Under the pieces are notes generated by a model that was given only the letters and a program-made list of their open reading frames with translations, ran no database searches and was not told where the DNA came from. Positions 9,201 through 17,296 of a stretch of DNA of 64,000 bases are shown here, one piece after another (position 1 is the first letter of the stretch; the number at the start of each line of letters is the position of its first letter). The position numbers and the translations under genes are program-made. This stretch comes from Lacibacter sp. H375 (GTDB lineage Bacteria > Bacteroidota > Bacteroidia > Chitinophagales > Chitinophagaceae): NCBI RefSeq assembly GCF_037892425.1, contig NZ_JBBKTT010000002.1, positions 62,001 through 126,000 of the forward strand. The letters are read 5' to 3'.

Positions 9201-9657
9201 ACTTCATGAAATATACTCGAAGGCAAAAATGGAAGATATCATAAAAGAGTATAAAGAAGGTATGTTAGAATTAACCTGCGAAGAAACCCGCACCTGTTGG
9301 CTTGAGAACAAGGGCAATGGTAAATTTGAACTGCATGCCTTGCCCATAGAGGCACAATTCTCCCCGGTTAACAGTATTGTATGTACCGATGTAAATGGCG
9401 ATAAAAAAGCAGACATCATTCTGGCAGGAAATGAGTACCAGGCTGAGGTAATGACCGGCAGGTACGATGCATCTTATGGTTTATTATTAATGGGAGATGG
9501 TAAAGGTACTTTCAAGCCGGTATCTCCGCTTCAAAGCGGATTAATTATTGACGGCGATGTAAAGGATATGAAAATTATTACCACAGCTTCAAAGGAACGT
9601 TTATTATTGGTTGCAGTAAATAATGATAGAATGAAGATTTTTAGATTAAAGAAATGA
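6283..9657 (+). CDS. FG-GAP/VCBS repeat lipoprotein with ASPIC/UnbV domain (first of three)
   Basis: The start chosen is ATG 6283. It gives a lipoprotein signal peptide (MKKVRIVLAAAV...FYSC) and a mature protein of about 1,100 residues. Many calcium-binding FG-GAP/VCBS loops follow (DFNNDGLPD, DINNDGFDD, DYDGDGDLD, DFDNDGWKD), as in a beta-propeller. An ASPIC/UnbV-type segment lies near residues 530-600 (NRNGFGAVIKLYSKG...VRGYASTVDK...LGKETVVDSLIITWPD), then a second FG-GAP series runs to the C terminus. It is probably a surface lipoprotein. The family is common in Bacteroidota and often sits beside SusCD genes, but its ligand is unknown. Confidence 0.85.
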   Translation: MKKVRIVLAAAVSNIFLFYSCSQNKIIEESPVRFTEMPSSQTGITFNNAIIENDSVNLLVNEYTYMGSGAGVGDFNNDGLPDVFFAATQSSAKLYINKGDFRFKDITQTAGITTDYWATGVSVADINNDGFDDIYVCATGSKDPEKRRNRLYINNGNLTFSEQAKEYGLADTSLSTQAAFFDYDGDGDLDMYLLNHSMYEENMNNVIPADSIAHPIAADKLYRNETLSNGHPVFKDVSVEAGIKEIGYGLGIAISDLNNDNRPDIYIANDYIVNDKLWLNNGNGSFRNAIASSIKHQSYSSMGVDAADINNDGLIDIATLDMLPEDNERKKMMYAAMDFYRYELERKMKYESAFMRNMLQLNNGVRTTGNTTEPFFSEIGQLAGIHETDWSWSVLIADFDNDGWKDMHITNGFGKNMLNNDFLQFQADAKLRNLNTQQQKDSALRKKLDEYGSRQLPNYFFRNNGNLSFSNLSEAAGIITPTVSNGCVYADFDNDGDLDLMTNNINQQASVLRNELITSKNDTASHYLKIKLQGDSLNRNGFGAVIKLYSKGKLQIVEQAPVRGYASTVDKIVHFGLGKETVVDSLIITWPDNKEQALYNLQCNKLILLKQKDASRERAQPMQASPQFFTDITGENVIDFKHRDSLFFDYGIQGLLPQKFSQLGPFIAEADVNGDGLTDFFAGGAFFQSGQIFTQQSNGFFTSAELIKDKKIEEDLGSLFFDADGDNDVDLFINSGSNEFPAGSTFYSPRLFRNNGKGLFSLDANAFPKTLHTSAQAVAGADYDADGDIDLFIGGRIIPTQYPLSPFSYILQNNGTGTFTDVTQIVCQALHDAGMITSAVWTDFNADKKPDLIIAGEWTKIRFFKNTGQRLEEVTETTGLQNMSGQWRSLAMADLDNDGDFDIVAGNLGLNNRYKASAKEPMKLFAKDLDDNGNVDPLIAYYISNQKGERHLYPAIDRQQFAVQVPSIKKKYQLHEIYSKAKMEDIIKEYKEGMLELTCEETRTCWLENKGNGKFELHALPIEAQFSPVNSIVCTDVNGDKKADIILAGNEYQAEVMTGRYDASYGLLLMGDGKGTFKPVSPLQSGLIIDGDVKDMKIITTASKERLLLVAVNNDRMKIFRLKK

Positions 9658-9718
9658 AAGGTTGCCTTGAGGATTTAGAGATAACAGCATGAAGCTGATA
9701 GAAATCTGTCAACCTTTT
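9657..9718 (+). terminator. Possible long-stem terminator
   Basis: AAAGGTTG at 9657-9664 pairs with CAACCTTT at 9710-9717, with an additional inner GATTT/AAATC pairing and trailing Ts. The loop is long, so this is a weak call. It lies in the gap between two tandem FG-GAP genes. Confidence 0.35.
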
Positions 9719-9848
9719 TCGGGCTCACACAATCAGCATCCGAAAAAACCTTGTGACCAATTCAATTATACTAAATGAATTTTATAGAATGCTGATACAA
9801 ATGTTAACTGCAAAGAGATCAAAGAAAGGCACAATAGTTAATCATGCG

Positions 9849-12800
9849 ATGCACCGGGTTGTCAACCGATGTTCTGCAACAGGCTATATGGTTCTTTTTT
9901 ATACTGTGATACATATGATCTCATGTACATCAGCAGTGAAGAAAGACAGCAAGTCAACATTCAGAGTATTGGAAAGTGAAACAACGGGCCTGCACTTCAG
10001 CAACGATCTTAGCTACGATAAAGATTTTAATCTTCTTAAATACATTTATTTCTATAATGGCAGTGGGGTTGGCAGCGGCGATTTTAATAATGATGGAAAA
10101 ATTGATCTGTATTTAGGCTCAAATCAAAAGCAGAACCAGCTTTACCTGAACGAAGGAAGTATGCACTTTAAAAACGTTACTGCTGAAGCGGGAATACCTG
10201 ACGATAAAGGCTGGACAACAGGCGTGTCAGTGGCAGATGTAAATGCTGACGGGCTGTTGGATATTTATATCTGCCGGGTAGGTTATTACGAAACACTGCG
10301 CAGTAAAAACCAACTTTTAATTTGCACGGGTATCGATAAAAACGGAGTTCCCCACTATAAAGATGAGGCCAGGCAATATGGAATTGATTTTATGGGGCTT
10401 TCCACACAAGCTGCTTTTTTTGATTATGACCTCGATGGCGATTTAGATATGTTTCTTCTCAATCATTCTGCCAATGGATTTACATCGTTACGACCAAGAA
10501 GCGATTATTTAAAAATAACTAACCCTGTGGTTGGTGCAAGGTTTTTCAGGAATGAAAACAGTCATTTCATTGATGCGACAAAAGAGACAGGAATTAATAA
10601 TTCGATTATAGGTTATGGATTAGGAATTACTGTTGCTGATATAAACATGGATGGTTACCCCGATGTTTATATAGGCAACGATTTTTATGAGAGTGACTAC
10701 CTGTACATCAATCAAAAAAACGGCAGCTTTAAAGAGGAGGCCGCAAACCAGTTGATGCACACCAGCTATTATTCAATGGGTGTGGATATAGCAGACGTTA
10801 ATAATGATGCCTTTCCGGAAATTGTTTCTTTGGATATGTTGCCTGCTGATCCTGCTATTCTCAAAAGGTCATCAGGTGAAGATGATTATGATTTGTTTCA
10901 GTCTAAACTGAGAGAAGGATACTTCTATCAATATACGAGAAACAACCTTCAGCTTAACCGCCGGAACGGGCTCTTTAGTGAAGTAGGTCTTTATAGTGGC
11001 ATTGCCGCTACAGACTGGTCCTGGGCTCCCTTATGGATGGACTTTGATAACGATGGGTTAAAAGATCTTTTTATTTCAAATGGTATCCCTAAAAAAATGA
11101 ACGATCTTGATTATGTAAATTATGTGGCAAACACTGAAGGGCAAATGGATGTTAAAGAAAGAACGGATTTTAACAATGATGTTGATCTCATTAAAAAACT
11201 CCCCGAAGTTCCTGTGCCAAACAAATTTTACCGCAACAAAGGCGATTTGGTATTTGAAGATGAGGCAGCCGGAATAGAGAACGATCGGCCAACTTTTTCA
11301 AACGGTGCCGTGTATGCCGATTTGGATAATGATGGAGACCTTGATATTGTTGTAAACAATATTAATGCACAAGCCTTTATTTATGAAAATACACATAACA
11401 AAAAGGGAGAAAGAACATCACTAAAAATTAATTTGGTTGGAGATATAAAAAACAAGCGTGCCATTGGTGCCAAAGTAATTGTTTATGTAAAAGAGGAGGT
11501 AAGAACTTACGAGAAGTTTCCGGTGAAAGGTTTCCTTTCAAGCATGGATGAACCCCTGCTGGTTGGAATTCCCATTACCGGCATTGATTCGATGTTATTG
11601 GTTTGGCCTGATAATTCTTTTCAGAAAATGAGTGTTCCCGCAAAAGAGGCAGGCATTACAGTTACATATCAGAAAGGATTATCTTTATTCGATTACAGCA
11701 GCTTACAGAAGATTCATGTAAATAAATCTTTTCCGTTCACTGATATTACAAATTCAACCGGAATTAATTATGTACATAAAGAAAATCCATTTGTTGATTT
11801 CAATAGTGAACGTTTATTGCCGCACATGGTTTCAACAGAAGGCCCTGCACTTGCCGTTGCTGATGTGAACCACGATAACCTGGATGATGTTTTCATTGGA
11901 TCGGCAAAGGATAGTAAAAGTAGTTTATACCTTCAAACCGCTTCCGGAACTTTTGTAAAGACAATCCAACACGACCTTGATGAAGACAGTACTTACGAAG
12001 CTGTTTCTGCAATATGGTCCGATATAAATAATGATGGCCATCCGGATTTAATTGTTGTGAATGGAGTTGATCAATACTATAACGAAGCCGATTACGGCAC
12101 GCCACGTATTTTCTTAAATGATGGCAAAGGAAAGTTAACAAAAGTGGTTAACGCTTTTACCAACATCAACCTTTCAGCTTCTGTTGTAGTTGCAGCAGAT
12201 TTTAATGATGATGGTTTCCCCGATTTGTTTGTGGGTGCTAGATCGGTTTCAGGCAACTATGGTAAAATTCCTCAATCTTATTTATTACAAAATAACGGCA
12301 ACGGTAAATTTACAGACGTGGCAAATACTGTTGCAAAGGGATTAACTGACATTGGTTTTGTAACAAACAGTATTTGGTTTGATATTGATAAAGATGGTGA
12401 TAAGGACCTTATTGTGTCGCTGGAATGGGGCGGCATTTATGCTTTTATAAACAATAAAGGAAGATTTCAAAAACAGGTGTTGACAGATAAAAAAGGCTGG
12501 TGGAATTTTATATTGCCTTATGATTTTGATGGTGACGGTGATATAGATTTAATTGCCGGTAATTCAGGAGAAAACAGTCGCCTGAAAGCATCGCAGAAAC
12601 AACCTGTAAAATTATATTATAACGATTTTGACGGCAATGGTAAATACGAACAGATACTTACTTACCATGTAGCAAACAGGGAAATACTGTTTATGGGCAA
12701 GAGTGATCTTGATAAGCAATTGCCCTTTCTTAAAAAGAACTTTTTATATGCGAAAGATTTTGCAAAAGCATCTGTCACAGATTTATTTGGACAGGAGAAG

Positions 12801-13187
12801 CTTGCTCAATCAACTGTGTTAACTGCAGATTACTTTTCTAATTCATTATTAATTAACCAGGGTAACCTGAAATTTTCTGTTCAGCCTTTGCCCTGGCAGG
12901 CACAACTTTCGCCTCTTAAAGATGCTGTTGTTTGTAATGCGAACAATGATAGCCTTCCGGATATTTTACTCGTTGGTAACTACCACGACAACAATACTGA
13001 ACTCGGGCGAAATGATGCTGATTTCGGCACCGTTCTGATCAACAGGGGAAACAATAACTTTTTTTGCGAAACAATAAACGGGTTAGCAATTAAAGGTCAG
13101 TCAAGACGCATCAAAAAGATCACCATAAAAAACCAACAGGCATATATAATTGCAAGAAATAACGGCAGTGCTTTAATCATAAAATAG
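9849..13187 (+). CDS. FG-GAP/VCBS repeat lipoprotein with ASPIC/UnbV domain (second of three)
   Basis: A paralogue of the preceding protein with the same order: lipobox (VIHMISC), FG-GAP loops (DFNNDGKIDLYLG, DVNADGLLDIYIC, DYDLDGDLDMFLLNHS), an ASPIC/UnbV segment (AIGAKVIVYVKEEVRTYEKF...SMDEPLLVG...DSMLLVWPD) and a second FG-GAP series. The start is uncertain. The frame is open from GTG 9753, with ATGs at 9789, 9849 and 9888. ATG 9849 is chosen because it gives a basic n-region before the hydrophobic stretch and Cys. It is predicted to be surface-exposed and calcium-binding; function is unknown. The shared architecture implies tandem duplication. Confidence 0.82.
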   Translation: MHRVVNRCSATGYMVLFYTVIHMISCTSAVKKDSKSTFRVLESETTGLHFSNDLSYDKDFNLLKYIYFYNGSGVGSGDFNNDGKIDLYLGSNQKQNQLYLNEGSMHFKNVTAEAGIPDDKGWTTGVSVADVNADGLLDIYICRVGYYETLRSKNQLLICTGIDKNGVPHYKDEARQYGIDFMGLSTQAAFFDYDLDGDLDMFLLNHSANGFTSLRPRSDYLKITNPVVGARFFRNENSHFIDATKETGINNSIIGYGLGITVADINMDGYPDVYIGNDFYESDYLYINQKNGSFKEEAANQLMHTSYYSMGVDIADVNNDAFPEIVSLDMLPADPAILKRSSGEDDYDLFQSKLREGYFYQYTRNNLQLNRRNGLFSEVGLYSGIAATDWSWAPLWMDFDNDGLKDLFISNGIPKKMNDLDYVNYVANTEGQMDVKERTDFNNDVDLIKKLPEVPVPNKFYRNKGDLVFEDEAAGIENDRPTFSNGAVYADLDNDGDLDIVVNNINAQAFIYENTHNKKGERTSLKINLVGDIKNKRAIGAKVIVYVKEEVRTYEKFPVKGFLSSMDEPLLVGIPITGIDSMLLVWPDNSFQKMSVPAKEAGITVTYQKGLSLFDYSSLQKIHVNKSFPFTDITNSTGINYVHKENPFVDFNSERLLPHMVSTEGPALAVADVNHDNLDDVFIGSAKDSKSSLYLQTASGTFVKTIQHDLDEDSTYEAVSAIWSDINNDGHPDLIVVNGVDQYYNEADYGTPRIFLNDGKGKLTKVVNAFTNINLSASVVVAADFNDDGFPDLFVGARSVSGNYGKIPQSYLLQNNGNGKFTDVANTVAKGLTDIGFVTNSIWFDIDKDGDKDLIVSLEWGGIYAFINNKGRFQKQVLTDKKGWWNFILPYDFDGDGDIDLIAGNSGENSRLKASQKQPVKLYYNDFDGNGKYEQILTYHVANREILFMGKSDLDKQLPFLKKNFLYAKDFAKASVTDLFGQEKLAQSTVLTADYFSNSLLINQGNLKFSVQPLPWQAQLSPLKDAVVCNANNDSLPDILLVGNYHDNNTELGRNDADFGTVLINRGNNNFFCETINGLAIKGQSRRIKKITIKNQQAYIIARNNGSALIIK

Positions 13188-13420
13188 TTATCAGCCGGGT
13201 TTGGTCATTATATTTCCGGGAGGACAGATCACAAACAATGTTTAAAAGTTCTTTTAATTGCAATGGTGAATGCTTTTGAGAGGCAATACAAAACCTTACT
13301 TTTTCTTTCAAACCGCTGTTATATTTCGGTTATTCAAATCCTTATAAGTTTAGTACATTTCATTTTCAAATTGAAAGCACAAACCAACAAACTCAAAGCC
13401 CCGATAATTTACATCCAGTA

Positions 13421-15649
13421 ATGAAATACTATAAAATCACAGCTTTTCTTTGCACACTTGTAATGCTAGTGGGCTCATGCCGCACTTCGTCTTCTAACAG
13501 GGAAATGATTGATCTTCTGCAATCAATAGATACCTATGAGAACAACCCTGAAAATCCCTTTTCTCCTGAAGCAATTTTGAGATTTAGCGATTCATTGCTC
13601 AATACGTCTCTGGCAAAGGACGATGTAATGAAGTTTAAATATAGAAAAGCAACGGCCCTGTTACAGTTGGGGCAGGAACAAAAAGCCGTTGATGTCTTCC
13701 AGGAATTGTTAACTGCAACACCGGCTTCCGAAACAGGGCAGAGGAGATTTCTTATGAAAGACCTGGCCATGGCTTATTTGCGGTTGGGAGAAAGAACAAA
13801 TTGTGTTCGCAATCACTCTGCTGAATCCTGCATTTTTCCTATTTCAATGGCGGGTGTACATCTTGACAAAACCGGTTCACAAAAAGCAATTGAATTATAT
13901 CAACAACTGTTGACGGATGATCCCGGCGATCTTGAATCAAGATGGCTTTTAAACATAGCTTACATGACCATTGGCACATATCCGCAACAGGTGCCTGCTG
14001 CAATGTTGCTGAAAATTGCACAGGAAGATACGCTTACCCGTATGAAACCTTTTATTGATGTTGCTGCTAATATTGGCGTAAACATAAATAACCAGGCAGG
14101 TGGCAGTATTGTAGATGATTTTAATAATGATGGTTATGATGATATTATTACAAGCAGTTGGTCGCTGAAAGAACCGATGCACTATTCCAGAAATAATTGG
14201 GACGGCACATTTACAGATGTTTCCGATTCTTCAGGACTGGGCTACTTCACCGGCGGGTTAAACATGATGCAGACCGACTACAACAACGATGGGTTTAAAG
14301 ACATATTTGTATTACGTGGAGGCTGGAAGGAAAGTTTTGGAAACGAACCAAATTCATTGTTGCGAAATAATGGAGACGGAACGTTTACCGATGTTACCAA
14401 AGCCAGCGGTTTGTTATCAATTCATCCTACACAAACAGCTGCATGGGCCGATTTTAATAATGATGGATGGCTCGATGTATTTATTGGCAATGAATCGATA
14501 CAGGGAGCAGAGGAGAGGAACATTTCAGAATTATACATCAATAACAAAAACGGAACCTTTACTCAACAGGCAGCATTAGCCGATTGCAATATAAGGGACT
14601 TTGTAAAAGGTGTTACTTCAGGCGACTATGATAATGATGGTAAGATGGATCTCTTTATTTCAACCATGAACGGGAAAAAATACTTATTTAAAAACGAGAC
14701 CGTTAAAAACGGCCCGGTTAAATTTAAAGAAGTAACACGGCTGGCTAAATTAAACGACGTTACCCGCACTTTTCCCGGTTGGTTTTTCGACTATGATAAT
14801 GACGGTTGGCTCGATATTCTCGTTTGCGGTTATGAGTTCACGAAATCCCTGGCTTATTACGCAGCCGCAGAAGCCATGCAGTCGAATGATATTCAGGGTA
14901 ACTCCGGTAAAGTAATATTATACAGAAATAATCACGATGGTACGTTTGAAAATGTGTCTGATAAAATGGGATTAAACAATATCGCATTTGCAATGGGTTC
15001 TAATTTTGGCGACATAGACAACGATGGGTATCTCGATTTTTATCTTGGAACGGGCAACCCCTCGTTCAGATCCTTAGTGCCGAATAAATTATTTCGAAAT
15101 AGCAGCGGCACAAAATTTACAGATGTCACAACGTCTGCAAGGGTAGGTAATTTGCAAAAAGGACATGGCGTATCTTTTGCCGATCTTGATAATGACGGTG
15201 ACCAGGATATTTATATTGAAATGGGAGGTGCATATTCCGGAGATGCTTATGAAAACTCTTTGTACCTCAATCCCGGGCAAAACAATAACCATTGGATAAG
15301 GATAACATTAGAAGGAACAAGTTCTAACCGGGCGGCCATTGGAGCAAAAATGAAAGTAACCTTCAAAGAAAATAATAAAGAAAGATCTGTTTACAGGGAG
15401 GTAAATTCGGGAGGAAGTTTTGGTTCTAATCCTTTACGCCAGCATATCGGCACAGGCCAGGCTTCCGTTATTGATAAGATAGAAATTCATTGGCCGGCTA
15501 CCAATCAAACACAAGTCTTTAAAAACATTCCTGCGGGCTTAAATATTAAGATCAAAGAGGGTGCTTCAAACTTCACTACTTATAAACTTGCTCAATATGA
15601 TTTTCAACAATTAAAAACAGGATTAATTCCATGTAGGCCAACTCCGTAA
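13421..15649 (+). CDS. TPR-like plus FG-GAP/ASPIC-UnbV lipoprotein (third of three)
   Basis: This 742-residue protein has a clear lipoprotein signal (MKYYKITAFLCTLVMLVGSC). Residues about 60-210 look like helical TPR-type repeats (KYRKATALLQLGQEQKAVDVF, then QKAIELYQQLLTDDPGDLESRWLLNIAYM). FG-GAP loops then run to about 630 (DFNNDGYDD, DYNNDGFKD, DYDNDGWLD, DLDNDGDQD). The end is an ASPIC/UnbV domain with SSNRAAIGAKMKV and HWPATNQTQVF. The order resembles CRTAC1-family proteins. It belongs to the same tandem cluster but is shorter and has the extra N-terminal repeat part. A 233-base gap precedes it, with no gene seen there. Confidence 0.85.
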   Translation: MKYYKITAFLCTLVMLVGSCRTSSSNREMIDLLQSIDTYENNPENPFSPEAILRFSDSLLNTSLAKDDVMKFKYRKATALLQLGQEQKAVDVFQELLTATPASETGQRRFLMKDLAMAYLRLGERTNCVRNHSAESCIFPISMAGVHLDKTGSQKAIELYQQLLTDDPGDLESRWLLNIAYMTIGTYPQQVPAAMLLKIAQEDTLTRMKPFIDVAANIGVNINNQAGGSIVDDFNNDGYDDIITSSWSLKEPMHYSRNNWDGTFTDVSDSSGLGYFTGGLNMMQTDYNNDGFKDIFVLRGGWKESFGNEPNSLLRNNGDGTFTDVTKASGLLSIHPTQTAAWADFNNDGWLDVFIGNESIQGAEERNISELYINNKNGTFTQQAALADCNIRDFVKGVTSGDYDNDGKMDLFISTMNGKKYLFKNETVKNGPVKFKEVTRLAKLNDVTRTFPGWFFDYDNDGWLDILVCGYEFTKSLAYYAAAEAMQSNDIQGNSGKVILYRNNHDGTFENVSDKMGLNNIAFAMGSNFGDIDNDGYLDFYLGTGNPSFRSLVPNKLFRNSSGTKFTDVTTSARVGNLQKGHGVSFADLDNDGDQDIYIEMGGAYSGDAYENSLYLNPGQNNNHWIRITLEGTSSNRAAIGAKMKVTFKENNKERSVYREVNSGGSFGSNPLRQHIGTGQASVIDKIEIHWPATNQTQVFKNIPAGLNIKIKEGASNFTTYKLAQYDFQQLKTGLIPCRPTP

Positions 15650-15865
15650 CAGTTTTTAAAGGATGATTTACGACAACGTACTGCTACAATTGAACAGATA
15701 TTGAAATCCACAGTTTATAGGGGAGTGTTTTGTGAAGACAACAATTTTGGCGTTACCAGGCAGAACAGTAAGTAGAATGGCCGAGGCTGTTGATGCAAAC
15801 CTAACCAACTTAAGCAACCCGCTTTTTTTATCAATGCTGCTGACCCTGTTGTAGGTGTGTTACAA
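15650..15865. other. Non-coding stretch with possible gene remnant
   Basis: No intact gene is seen. On the plus strand a startless frame of about 40 codons ending at TAG 15773-15775 reads LKDDLRQRTATIEQILK and later EDNNFGVTRQNSK. It has protein-like composition and may be a decayed coding fragment. On the minus strand, everything left of 15866 would be the next unit of the cassette-like array, or the original chromosomal flank. Confidence 0.3.
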
Positions 15866-16066
15866 CGTTCAGCGCATTGTGCAGGTTGGGATTTCGAGTT
15901 CCGTCTGCTTGATAACGTTAGCCAAATTTATAGGTTTAAGTTGATGTTTTATTCATTTGCCGAATAGCGTTCTGTCGATCTGGGACTGAAGTTAAATAGT
16001 AGCACAAATGTTGATGGCTAATTCCGTCAAGCCCAACTTGCACAAAACCTCTTGTTGCCTGTAGTG
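15861..16066 (-). repeat. attC-like inverted-repeat element A (after the PIN-like gene)
   Basis: About 200 bp. The inner arms TTGTGCAGGTTGGG (15877-15890) and CCCAACTTGCACAA (16032-16045) pair with one mismatch in 14. In the minus orientation the outer left core is ACAGGCAAC and the right core is GAAC/GTTG at 15869-15863. The interior shares GTTCCGTC and a segment (15943-15991) with element B. The complement of its left core, GTTGCCTGTAGTG (16054-16066), matches 12 of 13 bases at the upstream border of the same cassette (17098 leftward). Confidence 0.6.
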
Positions 16067-17097
16067 CTTACTAAATGTCACTTTGCACAAAGTCAATAAA
16101 TTCTTTTGGTTTCATTACTCGTGTATTAATTTTTTCATTTTGAAAAACAGCTTTAGCCTTTTTATAAATTTTTTTGTCTGATGTTACAAAATAGTCGCAA
16201 TGTGCAGCATAAAAACAATGTAATGAGTCGTTAAATAAATTGTCGTATTGATTTTTCTCGGTTAACTTGTCCGAGCCATATCCTACAAAGTCAAGCTGCA
16301 TAAATGTTCCAATTATTTTTGAATAGTCTTTGTTTTTAGATGTTTCGGTTTTATCGTTTTCTAGATAGAGTTGTGTAAAAGATTTATTCAACATCGTTTT
16401 GGGTAAAGTGTTATCGAGCATTTCAATTACGTTGTCAACATTATGTATACTTGAGTCTAATGGGATTGCTGTTTTGAATAAATTCCTTAATTCATTATAA
16501 ACAGTTGGATTTGTCTTCATTTCGTTCGTAAGACCTATAAAATCTTCCATTACTGCATATATACTATTTTCAAGCTTGGCTTTTTTAAAAAATAATAAAA
16601 AGTTAGGGTTGTATTTTTCTATTTCGTCAAAATTAATATCGTGAGGAAGTTGTTTAAAAGTGTCAAAGATTGCTCCCAAACCATACTCTTTTAGTGGTTC
16701 AAGAATTGTATCAAGGCTTGTCATATCTACATCTTCGCCATTGTCAATTAAGTCTTGAAAATACTCTTCTGGATTTCGTTGGTGCCACTTTGCATTTTCG
16801 TCATTCCAGTATTGTGTAAGACAAACGTCCTTTGTCAAAATTGAAATGAACTGTAAAGACTCTGCAACTCTTTTTCTTTCGCCTTTTTTGTAACTTTTAA
16901 GTAAGTCGTTTAGATGAGCATTTGAGTATGGAATAATTAAATTTTCACTCGATGAATTTATTATTGCTCCTAAGGTATTAAAAGTATGAATGTCATCTTG
17001 GCTTAATAAATTCTCAGGCTGTCTAAGGGTTGTAATAACGTTCCAATCAAGGTATAATTTTGTCATAGTGTAAGATGTCCAATAACATTACAGGCAA
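15866..17097 (-). mobile_element. Cassette-like unit carrying the PIN-like gene
   Basis: If crossover occurs between G and TT, as in integron cassettes, this unit starts (minus strand) at TTGCCTGTAATG and runs through one gene with a 31-base leader. It ends with element A at the G complementary to position 15866. One gene per unit, a very short leader, a gene pointing toward the repeat, and self-complementary ends are the hallmarks of a gene cassette. No integrase gene is in the window, so it would be an orphan cassette cluster (CALIN-like). Confidence 0.5.
16071..17066 (-). CDS. PIN-like domain protein (putative RNase)
   Basis: A 331-residue protein. The N terminus (KLYLDWNVI, with D7) and the C-terminal block (NDSLHCFYAAHCDYFVTSDKKIYKKA, residues about 279-304 with D280, H283 and D297) have the pattern of PIN-like nucleases, where a first-strand Asp and a late 'D..H...CDYFVTxDKK' segment build the metal site. 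The roughly 270 residues between are mostly helical and unrecognised, which is long compared with toxin-type PIN domains. A nuclease role, perhaps in defence, is inferred from motif and context. No antitoxin-like gene is next to it. Confidence 0.65.
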   Translation of the reverse strand: MTKLYLDWNVITTLRQPENLLSQDDIHTFNTLGAIINSSSENLIIPYSNAHLNDLLKSYKKGERKRVAESLQFISILTKDVCLTQYWNDENAKWHQRNPEEYFQDLIDNGEDVDMTSLDTILEPLKEYGLGAIFDTFKQLPHDINFDEIEKYNPNFLLFFKKAKLENSIYAVMEDFIGLTNEMKTNPTVYNELRNLFKTAIPLDSSIHNVDNVIEMLDNTLPKTMLNKSFTQLYLENDKTETSKNKDYSKIIGTFMQLDFVGYGSDKLTEKNQYDNLFNDSLHCFYAAHCDYFVTSDKKIYKKAKAVFQNEKINTRVMKPKEFIDFVQSDI

Positions 17098-17296
17098 CGT
17101 TAAAGCATTGGCGATGTGGCGGTATTCTGTGTTCCGTCAGCCTGGTGCCGCTGCTGATTAAAGATACAAAAGCTCATTGTTTATTCTGCCGCTCAGCGTT
17201 ATTCGTCTGCCGAAACTGAAGCTGATTAGCGACTAAAAAGCTGAGAATATATTCGTCGCCCCGCCATATTGCCAATGCAATGTTAGCAGCTGTACT
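17087..17296 (-). repeat. attC-like inverted-repeat element B (after the TIR gene)
   Basis: About 200 bp. The inner arms GCATTGGCGATGTGGCGG (17105-17122) and CCGCCATATTGCCAATGC (17261-17278) pair at 16 of 18 positions. In the minus orientation the left core is CAGCTGCTAAC and the right core is TTTAAC/GTTGCC at 17104-17093. The complement of the left core, GTTAGCAGCTGTAC (17282-17295), matches the upstream border of the TIR unit (18156-18143) at 13 of 14. The middle (17174-17221) resembles that of element A, ending in ACTGAAG in both. The TAG stop of the TIR gene lies in its edge. Confidence 0.62.

Noticed and set aside
15912-15922. Additional AACGTTAGC inside element A as another recombination core
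   Set aside because: There is no matching complementary partner and the corresponding position in element B is not conserved, so it may be chance.
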